64,000 nt of DNA from an uncultured Eubacterium sp. (GCA_947385875.1 CANDMV010000003.1:1-64000), one strand, 5' to 3'. Counted from the stretch's first letter, positions 35,026-44,594 are shown. Notes: generated by a model not told the origin, from the letters alone. Made by a program: numbers and translations.

Positions 35026-37176
35026 TTAACCGATTTTTTCATTCTGCATATTCTCATTCTGCGCTGCTTCCATGTTTTTCTCGCTGTCCTGTGTTTTTTT
35101 CAGGTCACGTACATAACCACACTGCGCGTCAGCGCAGACAATCTTGCTTCCTTTTTCTACCATGTACCCGCCGCACTGCGGACATTTTTCTGATGATGGT
35201 TTCTGCCATGACATAAAATCGCAGTCGTCCGGCCCGGCTTCGCAGCCATAAAAACGCCTGCCTTTTTTTGTCTTGCGTATGACGATATCCCTGCCGCACT
35301 TAGGACAGGCTACACCGATTTTTTCAAGATACGGCTTTGTATTGCGGCATTCCGGGAAACCGGGACAGGCTAAGAACCTGCCATGCGGACCGTACTTAAT
35401 GACCATGTTGCGGCCGCACTCTTCACAGATTACATCTGTTTCTTCTGCTGCGATCTGCACTTTTTCCAGATTTTTTTCTGCGTTTTTCACGGCTTCTTCG
35501 AGATCCGGGTAAAAGCTGCTGATTACGACTTTCCAGTTGACATTTCCTTCTTCTACCTTATCTAATAACAGTTCCATATTGGCAGTGAATTCTTCATCGA
35601 CGATGGCGGCAAACGCTTCTTTCATAATCGTATTGACTGCTTCACCCAGGTCTGTCAGATATAGGTTTTTATTCTCCTTTAAGATATAATGGCGGGTCAG
35701 CAGTGTCGTAATCGTCGGCGCATACGTACTTGGACGGCCAATGCCGTGCTCTTCTAACGCCTTGACCAGTGCGGCCTCTGTATAATGCGCCGGAGGCTGT
35801 GTAAAATGCTGTTTGCATTCTACATCTGACAGGCTCAGGCTCGTCGATTCATCGATCGATTTCAGCAGCGCATTATTTTCTCCCTTTTCATCCTCGTCAC
35901 TCATATATACGGACATAAAGCCGTCAAAAGCGATTCTTGATGCTGATACAGTCAGGATATATTCGCCTGCACCGATTTTAACGCTTGTCGTCTCATATTT
36001 TGCAGCGCTCATCCGGCTGGCGGTAAATCGTTTCCAGATCAAATTATATAAGCGGAACTGGTCTCTGGAAAGCGACTCCTTTACTTTTACCGGCGTTCTG
36101 GAAATATCTGTAGGTCGAATCGCTTCATGCGCATCCTGAATCTTGCCGGACTTTTTCTTCTCAGCAGAAGGAGCTGCAATGTATGCATCCCCGTAGTTAC
36201 TGCCGATGTAACTTCTGGCCAGTTCATCTGCCTCGTCAGAAATACGTATTGAATCCGTTCTTAGATAAGTAATCAGGCCGATGACGCCCTCACCTTTGAT
36301 TTCAATGCCTTCATAGAGCTGCTGCGCCAGCCGCATCGTCTTTAATGTAGAAAAATTCAATACCTTGGAAGCTTCCTGCTGAAGCGTGCTGGTTGTAAAC
36401 GGATTCGGCGCTTTTTTCATGCGCTCGCTCTTTTTAATATCTAAAATATGATACTGGGCTTCTAAAAGCTCTTTTTTAATCTGCTGCGCCTGCTCTTCAT
36501 TCTCGATTTTCATACGGCCTTTTGCTGTGCCATAGAATTTGGCTTCGAGCTTCTTTTTTGCGCCTGCCACCTTAAATGCAGCATCGATCGTCCAGTATTC
36601 TTCCGGGATGAACTCGCTGATTTCATTTTCACGATCTGCGATAAAACGCAGAGCCACCGACTGCACCCTGCCTGCACTAAGGCCGCGTTTTACTTTTTCC
36701 CAAAGAACAGGACTTATTTTATAGCCTACCATACGATCCAGGACACGACGCGCCTGCTGCGCATTTACCAGATCCATATCAATTTCTCTCGGTGATTTCA
36801 GCGATGCTTTTACTGCGTTTTTTGTAATCTCATTAAAACTGATCCGGTATACTTTCTTATCTTCTGCTTTTTCGTCCAGCTTTAATGCCTTGGACAGATG
36901 CCATGAGATTGCCTCTCCTTCCCGGTCAGGGTCGGTTGCGAGGTAAACCCGGTCGGCTTTTTTTACTTCCTTGCGCAGCTTTGCAAGTATTTCTCCTTTG
37001 CCCCGGATTGTAATGTATTTTGGTTCAAAATCATGCTCAAAATCAATTCCCATCTGACTCTTTGGCAGGTCTCTGACATGCCCGTTCGATGCCGTAACCT
37101 CATAATTCTTTCCCAAAAACTTTTTTATCGTCTTTACCTTTGCCGGCGACTCCACGATTACCAGATATTTTGCCAT
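35026..37176 (-). CDS. topA: DNA topoisomerase I (type IA)
   Basis: This 716-residue enzyme relaxes negative supercoils. The TOPRIM domain starts YLVIVESPAKVKTIKKFLG and has ATDPDREGEAISWHL with the acidic metal-binding residues. The active-site tyrosine is in GLITYLRTDSIRIS near residue 300. Three C-terminal zinc-ribbon units carry Cys4 patterns: CEECGRNM..., CPKCGRDI... and CPQCGGYM.... Length and domain order are normal. dprA and comM lie upstream, the usual Firmicute cluster. GAGGAGTAG precedes the ATG. Confidence 0.97.
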   Translation of the reverse strand: MAKYLVIVESPAKVKTIKKFLGKNYEVTASNGHVRDLPKSQMGIDFEHDFEPKYITIRGKGEILAKLRKEVKKADRVYLATDPDREGEAISWHLSKALKLDEKAEDKKVYRISFNEITKNAVKASLKSPREIDMDLVNAQQARRVLDRMVGYKISPVLWEKVKRGLSAGRVQSVALRFIADRENEISEFIPEEYWTIDAAFKVAGAKKKLEAKFYGTAKGRMKIENEEQAQQIKKELLEAQYHILDIKKSERMKKAPNPFTTSTLQQEASKVLNFSTLKTMRLAQQLYEGIEIKGEGVIGLITYLRTDSIRISDEADELARSYIGSNYGDAYIAAPSAEKKKSGKIQDAHEAIRPTDISRTPVKVKESLSRDQFRLYNLIWKRFTASRMSAAKYETTSVKIGAGEYILTVSASRIAFDGFMSVYMSDEDEKGENNALLKSIDESTSLSLSDVECKQHFTQPPAHYTEAALVKALEEHGIGRPSTYAPTITTLLTRHYILKENKNLYLTDLGEAVNTIMKEAFAAIVDEEFTANMELLLDKVEEGNVNWKVVISSFYPDLEEAVKNAEKNLEKVQIAAEETDVICEECGRNMVIKYGPHGRFLACPGFPECRNTKPYLEKIGVACPKCGRDIVIRKTKKGRRFYGCEAGPDDCDFMSWQKPSSEKCPQCGGYMVEKGSKIVCADAQCGYVRDLKKTQDSEKNMEAAQNENMQNEKIG

Positions 37177-37211
37177 GACTACTCCTCAACCTACTTATTC
37201 CGCTGTTATTT

Positions 37212-37318
37212 GTAATAATTCAGACAAATCGTAAGCATTTAAACAAGAGTATAAAATTCACAGGCGCCACTGACGCTTAAGACTGCATTGCGAATACAAA
37301 TATGTTCCGAATTATTAC
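37212..37318. repeat. Long-spaced perfect inverted repeat in the dprA-topA gap
   Basis: GTAATAATTC (37212-37221) and GAATTATTAC (37309-37318) are exact 10-bp complements separated by 87 bases, filling the gap between the dprA stop (37320) and the topA ribosome site. In the dprA-topA transcript the arms could pair and form a large closed loop. No T-run follows. A role in message processing is possible. Chance is also possible in AT-rich sequence. Confidence 0.3.
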
Positions 37319-37319
37319 G

Positions 37320-38486
37320 TTAATTCATTTCATTATGTGTCCTGCCGTTATCCCGATTTGCGAACCCGACAGGACACGTTTTTAACTTATAATGATTTTT
37401 ATATATTTCTTCAATCTGCTGTTTTTGCACCAATGATGCCAGAATCCGGCTGGAATCCTGAACATTCAGTCCGGTTTTTATCATGACTTCTTCCAGACTG
37501 ATTGGTGTCAGACAAAAACAACCATACACCAACTGTTCATCTTTTTCAAGAGATTTTTTATGTAAATTAGCAAAATTTTTGCCGGATGGAACCATATAAG
37601 GCACATTTTTCCTGCGCCCCGCCTCGATTGTCAGCTCTTTGATGAAGTCCTCCGCCGATAAAAGAACTCCTGCTCCCTGCGCAATCAGGCGGTTGCAGCC
37701 GGCGCTCAGCGCATCAGTCACGCGTCCCGGCAGCGCGTAGACATCCTTTCCCTGCTCTAACGCAAAGTCTGCGGTAATTAAAGAACCACTCTTTTCCTTG
37801 GCTTCGATCACAAGCACGACATCTGACAAAGCGCTGATCAGGCGGTTGCGCTGCGGGAAATATGCAGGCAGCGGCCTTGTGCCGGGCGGATATTCGCTGA
37901 GCAGACCTCCATGCTGAGCGATTTCATAATACAGCTGCTTATGGTAGTTCGGATAACAGATGTCTATGCCGCAGCCAAATACTGCATAGGTACTCCCGCT
38001 GCTGTCCAGCGCTCCCCGATGCCCAGCTGCGTCAATGCCCTTTGCCATGCCGCTGACTATAGGCACATCATGCAAAGCCAGCTCCCTCGCAATCTCTCTG
38101 GCGATGCTCCTTCCATATTCTGAACACATTCTGGCGCCTACAACAGCCACCCGGAACTCTCCCGGTGCAGGCAGGCTGCCGCGGTAATAAAGTCCATAAG
38201 GCGCATCATACAATTCTCTCAGCTGTATCGGATAATCCTCTTTTTCAAGACTTGTAAATGAAATATTTGCCTGTGCCAGCTCATTCCATTCTTTGTCAAT
38301 ATCCCAGTTCTTTTTCGACTGCATGATACTTGCAAGATCTTTTGGTGTCAGTCCTATAATTTTTTTCATCTGCTTTTCATCCAGCCGATAGACTTCTTCC
38401 GCACTGACACACGCACGAAAAAGCTGTTTCCTCACTCTGGGAGTGCACCCTTTCACACAGGAAAGCCAATAAGCATATCGCTCCAT
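37320..38486 (-). CDS. dprA: DNA-processing protein DprA (Smf)
   Basis: DprA (388 residues) loads RecA on incoming single-stranded DNA. After a SAM-like N-terminal region, the Rossmann-type core has VAVVGARMCSEYGRSIA, IVSGMAKGIDAAGHRGAL and FPQRNRLISALSDVVLVIEA, then KSGSLITADFALEQGKDVYA. A C-terminal winged-helix domain (GCFCLTPISLEEVMIKTGL) completes it. The start is MERYAYWLS (ATG 38486, GAGGTGG upstream), just after the comM stop. The longer open frame lies inside comM and is not used. Confidence 0.95.
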   Translation of the reverse strand: MERYAYWLSCVKGCTPRVRKQLFRACVSAEEVYRLDEKQMKKIIGLTPKDLASIMQSKKNWDIDKEWNELAQANISFTSLEKEDYPIQLRELYDAPYGLYYRGSLPAPGEFRVAVVGARMCSEYGRSIAREIARELALHDVPIVSGMAKGIDAAGHRGALDSSGSTYAVFGCGIDICYPNYHKQLYYEIAQHGGLLSEYPPGTRPLPAYFPQRNRLISALSDVVLVIEAKEKSGSLITADFALEQGKDVYALPGRVTDALSAGCNRLIAQGAGVLLSAEDFIKELTIEAGRRKNVPYMVPSGKNFANLHKKSLEKDEQLVYGCFCLTPISLEEVMIKTGLNVQDSSRILASLVQKQQIEEIYKNHYKLKTCPVGFANRDNGRTHNEMN

Positions 38487-38487
38487 G

Positions 38488-40098
38488 CTACCACCTCTCC
38501 CAGTACGTCCTGTCAAAGCTGCGGTAGCAGAATGCTTCGGATAAATGTCCAATGTCTACCCGGCTGCTATTGGATAAGTCCGCGATTGTTCTCGCTACAC
38601 GCAGGATTTTATGATAAGAGCGGGCTGTCAGATTTTTCAGCTGGTACATATCGTGCAGATAATCCTCTTCCTTTTGGGTAATGCCGCAGATTTCCTTCAG
38701 CCAGTCGGCCGGTATCTGGCTGTTAAAATAAATCCCGCTGCCTTCAAAACGTTTTTTCTGCAGCTCCCATGCTTCGCAGACTCTTTTACGGATTGCAGCT
38801 GAGCTTTCATTTACCTTATCTGCAGTCAGCTCTTCATATGTCAGCTGCGCAGTTTCTACACAGATGTCAATGCGGTCTAATAGCGGCTGGCTGATTCTTC
38901 CCAGATAACGGTCTATGGCGCTCTGTGTACAGCGGCATCTGTTCATATCCGGATAGGCTCCACACGGACAGGGATTGCTAGCAGCCACCAGCATAAAATC
39001 AGCCGGATAACTGCAGCTGCCCTGAAGTCTGGATAAATGTATCTGCTTATCTTCCATCGGCTGACGCAGCAGCTCTAAGGTCGACTTTTGAAACTCTGCC
39101 AGCTCGTCCAAAAACAATACCCCTTTGTGTGCCAGAGAAATCTCTCCCGGCTTTGGCGATACCCCTCCTCCGACCAGCCCCTGCGGCGTAATCGTATGAT
39201 GCGGGCTGCGGAACGGGCGTTCTTTTATCATGCCGCTCTCCTGCATGAGCATACCGCTGATACTATAGATTTTTGCAAGCTCCAGCTGCTCCGGCTCACA
39301 CATCGGCGGCAGAATCGTCGGAATCCGCTGTGCAATCATCGTCTTTCCTGCTCCCGGCGGCCCGATCATTAACAGATTATGCATGCCGGCTGCTGCTACC
39401 TCACTGGCACGGCGTACCAGAGGCTGCCCGTTGATCTGGGAAAAGTCTGGAGCTTCATGGAGCTGTCCTGTCTTCCGAAATATTTCTGCAGCTTCCTGAA
39501 ACTGCCCTGTCTCCCATGAAGAATCTAAGTCTTCATAAGATTTTCCGTGATTGCCGGACAAATCCGTGTTTTCACAAGACTGTGCATCGTCGCCGTTTAA
39601 AAAAGCGATCACTTCTTTTATACTTTTTACTGCTGTAACCGGAAGGTCTCTTATAATTTCTGCTTCTATTCGATTCTTAAAAGGCACAATACAGCGTGTA
39701 AAGCCATGATCCTTTGCCTCTGCTACAATCGGCAGAATTCCTTCTATCGGCTGTACATTTCCATTTAGTCCTATTTCACCTGCGATAAGTACTTCAGACA
39801 GGCTCTCGCCCGGTATGATTCCAAGCGCCGCCAGAATAGCCACCGCCACCGGCAGATCAAAGCCTGAACCTGTCTTTTTAATATTTGCCGGGGATAAATT
39901 AATGGTAATCCGCTTTGCGGGCAGGACATAGCCGCTATTGCGCAGAGCTGTGCGGACGCGTTCTCTGGCTTCTTTTACCTCAGATGCCAGAAAGCCTACC
40001 ATCTCAAACATCGGCATTCCATCACTCACATCTGCCTCTACCTGCACCGGCATACTGTTGATTCCCCGGATAATTGCTGTTGATACAATACTATACAA
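38488..40098 (-). CDS. comM: ComM/YifB family AAA+ ATPase
   Basis: This protein of about 536 residues belongs to the Mg-chelatase-like YifB/ComM family, a hexameric helicase that extends branch migration during transformation. It has the N-terminal ribosomal-S5-like domain (EVKEARERVRTALRNSGY), Walker A in MIGPPGAGKTMIAQRIP and Walker B in KGVLFLDELAEFQ. The zinc-binding CPCGAYPD, a family hallmark, is present. The start is a TTG at 40098, six bases after AGGAGG, giving LYSIVSTAIIRG; the open frame extends 29 codons upstream without support. Residues about 170-230 form a non-conserved insert with a repeated ETGQFQEA / KTGQLHEA pattern. Confidence 0.94.
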   Translation of the reverse strand: MYSIVSTAIIRGINSMPVQVEADVSDGMPMFEMVGFLASEVKEARERVRTALRNSGYVLPAKRITINLSPANIKKTGSGFDLPVAVAILAALGIIPGESLSEVLIAGEIGLNGNVQPIEGILPIVAEAKDHGFTRCIVPFKNRIEAEIIRDLPVTAVKSIKEVIAFLNGDDAQSCENTDLSGNHGKSYEDLDSSWETGQFQEAAEIFRKTGQLHEAPDFSQINGQPLVRRASEVAAAGMHNLLMIGPPGAGKTMIAQRIPTILPPMCEPEQLELAKIYSISGMLMQESGMIKERPFRSPHHTITPQGLVGGGVSPKPGEISLAHKGVLFLDELAEFQKSTLELLRQPMEDKQIHLSRLQGSCSYPADFMLVAASNPCPCGAYPDMNRCRCTQSAIDRYLGRISQPLLDRIDICVETAQLTYEELTADKVNESSAAIRKRVCEAWELQKKRFEGSGIYFNSQIPADWLKEICGITQKEEDYLHDMYQLKNLTARSYHKILRVARTIADLSNSSRVDIGHLSEAFCYRSFDRTYWERW

Positions 40099-40199
40099 TC
40101 GATTCCTCCTAATTATGCATTCTTTTTGATGAAGACGGCAGGTCTTATTTTTCAAGTTCCGTCTTCTGCATATTTTCTGTTTCAATAAAAATGGGAATT

Positions 40200-40817
40200 T
40201 TATTTGCAGAATGGCTGCATTTGGGAATATGCAGCCTTTAGATACAAAAAAGATAGGACTATTTTATCATAAAGTGGCAGGAAATAAAAGAGTTTTGTTA
40301 TTATTCTTGAAAATTTGTGTAACAGTTCAGCCCAGTACTTTGCATTTACTGCAAAGTATGTAAGAACGTGTAAATTATGCCAAGAGGGAATCCGGCTCTT
40401 CGCCAAAGGAAGAAGAGTCAGTACATCATCTCTTGTTTTAAATGTTGTCATATCATTTTGAAACTTTCTAGCATTGATCTTACAGCCCCCATTCCCCAGC
40501 ATTTGAATGACTGCTTCTTTCAGACCGTCAAAGTTTCTATCAATATAAATCTTCAGCGCTTCATAAGTTTCTGTCCCTGTCCGGTAGCTTCTGCACTTGC
40601 CCATCCTTACTGCATCAGAAACAGATTTTGGATTATAGATATGCAGCTCAGCCAAAAGATATCCATCATACCATTTTTGAATTTCAGCAGATTCCATGCC
40701 GTACTGACTGCATAATTTAGAAATCTCATCCTCTGTAAAGCCAAAATATTCCGATAAAAAAGCCGGACGACGGCGCGGCCTGCTGACACAGATAAATCTT
40801 TTTTCTGTCCGAACCAC
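40200..40817 (-). pseudogene. Remnant of an AAA-ATPase/PD-(D/E)XK (DUF1703-type) gene, deleted internally
   Basis: The frame starts with a fragment of the P-loop region (KRFICVSRPRR, where intact relatives continue FGKT). It jumps straight to the later block FLSEYFGFTEDEI ... IQKWYDGYLL, so the rest of the ATPase core is deleted. After VLTLL the family sequence (normally about HLGYLAYD) is lost and the frame continues into unrelated residues. No start with a good ribosome site is seen. It lies directly behind a second remnant of the same family at 40828-41629, and the two look joined by deletion. Family identity is from recognised motifs. Confidence 0.7.
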
Positions 40818-40827
40818 TGCGTTTATC

Positions 40828-41629
40828 CTATACGCCTCTGTTCTCTAAATCTGCCTCATACCGCTGAGCCTCAATCTGTTTCAATGCAGCCTGCGCAGTA
40901 TCTTCCAAGGATGCCTCCTCTTTCGAATCCCTGACCTTAAATTCTATGATCACAGCATGATCGGTTTCTTTTTGTGGTTCCATCACTACATCGTATCTTC
41001 CAAAGCTGCTTTCCCGATTGGAGGTAATGATATAGCGGCCTGCCAGTTCCACAGACAGCCCCAGAACGAATCCTTGATAAAACCTCTCCGGCTGAGTATC
41101 CGCAGATGGCTTTTTTCCACTGTCAAAATAACTGAAGGTAAGCAGCGCCACACGGTTCATATAAGCATTCATGGACTTTACGTCACCCAGCAGCAGCGCC
41201 CTGATAAAGCCGTTATAGACTGTTCCAGAACCAGAAAACCATTTCCGAATCAGCTTTCGAAACATAATCTGAACTTCCTTGTTTGTCAGCATCAATTCAT
41301 ATAGATCCTCTCCCGTATCTTCATTCAGCATACAGCTTTCTACTTTCAAATATCCACAGGCAAGAAACAAGCTCCAGATCGCATTTTCATCTGCATCCAT
41401 CTGGTCAAAAATAATCTGTTCATCAATCTCCTTATACAGATGCTCCCCTTTCAGCAGATTCTCCATCGATATTTTAATTTCTGCGCTTCCCTCCCGTATC
41501 AGCTGATCCGCCAGACTGTTGCTGCTAGTGTTACCATTCTCTGATAAAGCTTGATTTATCTATATATAAATACTGATTCATAATTAATTTGTCAAAACTC
41601 TGAATTCCAATTCCTACAGTTCTTGGCAT
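40828..41629 (-). pseudogene. Remnant of a second AAA-ATPase/PD-(D/E)XK (DUF1703-type) gene
   Basis: A well-placed ATG (41629, GGAGGGG nine bases upstream) begins the typical N-terminus MPRTVGIGIQSFDKLI and YIDKSSFIREW, then stops at 41531-41533. In another frame the sequence resumes directly at NTSSNSLADQLIREG, a block that lies far downstream in intact genes, and continues to the nuclease domain (FYQGFVLGLSVELAG, RYDVVMEPQ, HAVIIEFKV with PD-(D/E)XK residues). It ends early at a TAG after DLENRGV. The ATP-binding core, several hundred residues, is missing. These proteins are often present in many copies and appear to be selfish or toxin-like. Confidence 0.75.
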
Positions 41630-41905
41630 CGCTATAACCCCTCCATATTCCAAACAAAGCAGCAATCCTTGATACACTATTTTTTAATTCATGCACTCCA
41701 AAGACATGAACAAATATCATTTACTTAGTGACTTAACCAATGATTCTGCGTCTATGTCAAGTTTAAGCTAATGTCATTCGCTATGAACAGTTATTTTAAT
41801 TATACTGTCTTACAGCGGCAAAATCAAGCATATAATTTCGAACAAACATTCTGGATATAAAACAAAAACCGCAAATATTACAACTGGTTTCAAGCAGACA
41901 GTTCA

Positions 41906-42070
41906 CTAGAGCGTGTTTGAAAAATGCTTTCCATGAGATATGCTTCACACTTTGTGAAGGATTTATCACAAATTTATGAGTCGCAGCGGGCAGCGCCTCT
42001 TAAATTTGGGATGAATTATCCGCAATGCGGGGAGTGCAGATTGCAGGAATGATTTTCAAACACGCTCTAG
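41906..42070. mobile_element. 165-bp fold-back element (MITE-like)
   Basis: CTAGAGCGTGTTTGAAAA at 41906-41923 is repeated exactly, inverted, at 42053-42070. Inside, GGATTTATC-ACAAATTTA near 41959 pairs with TAAATTTGGGATGAATTATCC near 42001, so the whole unit folds back. Both ends begin with CTAG. Related end motifs (AAGCATGTCTGAAAAATGC at 43933, TTTTCAAACACGC at 51172) occur elsewhere in the window. There is no ORF inside. The remainder of the 41630-42114 gap shows nothing recognisable. Confidence 0.6.
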
Positions 42071-42114
42071 CTTGTCCATACTGTTACAATACCCAGAAAG
42101 AGACAGTGCATTGA

Positions 42115-42171
42115 ATAAAAAGCAGGGATAAAGCAAGGATCGCTGTCAGACAGCTTCCAGCACTTTATCCC
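42115..42171 (-). terminator. Rho-independent terminator of sigK
   Basis: On the minus strand GGGATAAAG (163-171 of the 42.0-kb block) and CTTTATCCC (125-133) form a perfect 9-bp stem. The loop itself contains the palindrome GCTGTCAGACAGC. The downstream side is TGCTTTTTATT. It lies 29 bases beyond the sigK stop. Confidence 0.75.
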
Positions 42172-42199
42172 CTTTTCGCGATCTCTCTTTTTTCGCCGG

Positions 42200-42826
42200 C
42201 TACCCCTGCTCAAACTTCTCCCGCAGTTTTCCTAAAGCTTTCTTTTCAATCCTGCTCACGTAAGAGCGCGAAATGCCAAGCCTTCCCGCAATCTGCTTCT
42301 GTGTCACAGGTTTATCATCTGCCAGTCCATAACGAAGAATAATGATCTCGCGCTCCCTGTCTGTCAGGATCTCAGGCAGAAGCTTCTGCAGCTGGCCGAT
42401 TTTGCCATTTCTGTCCATGCACTCGATGACATCCGGCTCCTCGCTTTCAATCACATCCATAAAATTGATCTGATTGCCTTCCTTATCTGTCCCAATCGGT
42501 TCATAGATCGATACTTCCCTCGCGGCTTTTCTCCGATTGCGCAGGTGCATCAAAAGTTCATTGTCAATACATCTCGCTGCATATGTTGACAATCTAGAGC
42601 CTTTTTCTGGATGAAAAGTCATGACCGCCTTAATCAGCCCGATTGTGCCAATAGAAATCATCTCCTCCATATCCTCATCCGCATTTTGATATTTTTTCGC
42701 GATATGCGCTACCAGGCGCATATTGTGTACTATTAACGTATTTCGGGCCTCAAGGCTTCCTCCCTGCATTTCTTCCAGAACTTTTTTCTCCTCCTGTATT
42801 CCAAGCGGTGGTAAAAAAGTCTTCAA
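42200..42826 (-). CDS. sigK: Sporulation sigma factor SigK
   Basis: This 208-residue sigma factor has region 2 (HNMRLVAHIAKKYQ, MISIGTIGLIKAVMTF, STYAARCIDNELLMHLRN), the SigE/SigK-specific EPIGTDKEGNQINFMDVIE, and region 4 with a helix-turn-helix (KQIAGRLGISRSYVSRIEKK). It drives late mother-cell sporulation genes. The start is a TTG at 42826, seven bases after GAGGT. The N-terminus is short (LKTFLPPLGIQEE), with no membrane-type pro-sequence of the B. subtilis kind, and the gene is not split by a skin element. Confidence 0.88.
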   Translation of the reverse strand: MKTFLPPLGIQEEKKVLEEMQGGSLEARNTLIVHNMRLVAHIAKKYQNADEDMEEMISIGTIGLIKAVMTFHPEKGSRLSTYAARCIDNELLMHLRNRRKAAREVSIYEPIGTDKEGNQINFMDVIESEEPDVIECMDRNGKIGQLQKLLPEILTDREREIIILRYGLADDKPVTQKQIAGRLGISRSYVSRIEKKALGKLREKFEQG

Positions 42827-42914
42827 AACCCATACCTCAAAGCCACTTTCTTATATTGTATGTATGAATATGTCGCTTTGTGCCTTTCCAATTTTCAGAT
42901 TTTGGTGTAAAATC

Positions 42915-43922
42915 ATGCTTATGAAGAGAATATTAACTTATACCATTGATGCGTATGCCTCCGGATGGCACATACAGACATTTTTAAAATACAAACAATA
43001 CTCGCGCAGTGTGATTACACAGCTGAAAAAAACGGAAAACGGCATTCTGGTGAATGGCAGATGGGCTTATATCAATGAAATTCTAAGGGAAGGAGATGTC
43101 CTGAATATACAGCTCATTGAATCGAAGCCGGATCGCTTACCGCCAGATAACTGTATTTATAATTCATTAGAATGGGAATGCGGCCATAAGATTTCGCCAG
43201 ATTCAACATACACTCATAAGCATGGAGATCAAAAATGCGGTCATAATATGCCTTCAGAACTGGCATTTGAGATCATATACGAAGACAAGGATCTGTTAGC
43301 TGTCAATAAATCTGCCGGTATGCCGATACATCCTTCGATAGAACACCATGGCGATACGCTTGCAGATGCCGTATACTTCTATGCTCAAAGCAGACAGGAA
43401 TGGTATCCGTACCGCTGCATTAATCGATTAGACCGTGATACAAGCGGCCTGACCATAATTGCCAAAAACGCTTACAGCAGCTGCATATTATACAATCAAA
43501 TGCATGATCGGAAAATTCACAGGATTTACTATGCCATTGCAGAAGGTCTTACAGATGCTTGCGGCACGATTGACGCACCGATCAGCCGCAGAGATGATTC
43601 GGTAATTGAACGTGTAGTAGATTTTTCAAAAGGAGAGAGAGCCGTTACGCATTACGAACGTCTGGCATACAAAAACGGTCTTTCCTTTCTAAAGATCCGC
43701 CTGGAAACCGGACGCACACACCAAATTCGGGTGCACATGCGCCATATCGGCCATCCTTTAATCGGAGATTTTCTGTATAATCCAAAAGATTCCCACATGA
43801 AAAGACAGGCTCTCCATGCCGGGAATCTGGAATTCATACATCCGGTAAACGGCCAGATCCTGACATTATACGCACCGCTTCCAGACGATATGAAGCATTT
43901 TTTCAATATTACTATTTTTTAA
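42915..43922 (+). CDS. RluA family pseudouridine synthase
   Basis: This 335-residue protein has an N-terminal S4-like RNA-binding region (SRSVITQLKKTENGILVNGR) and an RluA catalytic domain. The catalytic Asp is in CINRLDRDTSGLTIIAKN near residue 175. The C-terminal motifs GRTHQIRVHMRHIGHPLIGD are intact. It modifies uridines in RNA, but the target cannot be read from the sequence. Between the domains there is an unusual His/Gly/Cys-rich stretch (CGHKISPDSTYTHKHGDQ). It is divergent from sigK, with 89 bp between starts. ATG 42915 or 42921 may be used. Confidence 0.9.
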   Translation: MLMKRILTYTIDAYASGWHIQTFLKYKQYSRSVITQLKKTENGILVNGRWAYINEILREGDVLNIQLIESKPDRLPPDNCIYNSLEWECGHKISPDSTYTHKHGDQKCGHNMPSELAFEIIYEDKDLLAVNKSAGMPIHPSIEHHGDTLADAVYFYAQSRQEWYPYRCINRLDRDTSGLTIIAKNAYSSCILYNQMHDRKIHRIYYAIAEGLTDACGTIDAPISRRDDSVIERVVDFSKGERAVTHYERLAYKNGLSFLKIRLETGRTHQIRVHMRHIGHPLIGDFLYNPKDSHMKRQALHAGNLEFIHPVNGQILTLYAPLPDDMKHFFNITIF

Positions 43923-43965
43923 AAAGCCGCCTAAAGCATGTCTGAAAAATGCTTGCCGTAAACTG

Positions 43966-44580
43966 CTATTTTATAATAGAATGATACAATTTTTCTAAAT
44001 GATTATTCTTCAGCAGCTGCTGAATCCTTTCCTTATAGTTATTTCTCAATATATTACGGCGGATAAAGGCAAATGTCTCCTCCTCGCCCTGCTGTGCCAG
44101 CATATGAAGCAGAAACTCCAACTGACGTCTCGTATCATCATGAACGATCATATAGCTTTTTCGCTTTTCATAATAATCAAGTGGATCCGTATCCTTGTAT
44201 TCATCCTTACGATAATTTTTCGAAGCGCTGATGCGGTCCACAAACATCTCAATCAGATACTTCACCGGCATTTTCATACCGGCTACATGCTTATCAGGGC
44301 CTGTCGTATAATCAATCCAGTATTCTGCATGATGCTTATTGCGCCCTTTGTGGTGCAGCCATGCGGTAGAATACCCCAGCACCCTGCGCTCCCCATTATG
44401 AGGGCTCTGCCCCTCCAGATAATATAGAATGCCGGTACGCATTTCCGGCCAGGTATATTTAGACAGATCATGCGTCAGCCCCTGCCAGTACAGGCCGAGC
44501 CGGAAGCATCCTTCCCTGACCAGCTTTCTATGATGATTGATTGTCTTTAAATGCGCTTTCGCATTTTGAATGTACCCCAT
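43966..44580 (-). CDS. DUF5662-like protein
   Basis: This 204-residue soluble protein is rich in His and Trp/Tyr. It contains INHHRKLVREGCFRLGLYWQ, HDLSKYTWPEM, WLHHKGRNKHHAEYWIDY and VKYLIEMFVDRISASKNY. The spaced HH/HD/HHxxxN residues suggest a metal-binding helical bundle like HD-type proteins. It resembles the uncharacterised DUF5662 family of Firmicutes. It lies 15 bases downstream of the GH13-like gene, with GGAGG before the ATG, so the two are probably co-transcribed. Confidence 0.75.
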   Translation of the reverse strand: MGYIQNAKAHLKTINHHRKLVREGCFRLGLYWQGLTHDLSKYTWPEMRTGILYYLEGQSPHNGERRVLGYSTAWLHHKGRNKHHAEYWIDYTTGPDKHVAGMKMPVKYLIEMFVDRISASKNYRKDEYKDTDPLDYYEKRKSYMIVHDDTRRQLEFLLHMLAQQGEEETFAFIRRNILRNNYKERIQQLLKNNHLEKLYHSIIK

Positions 44581-44594
44581 TCATGTAACCTCCA

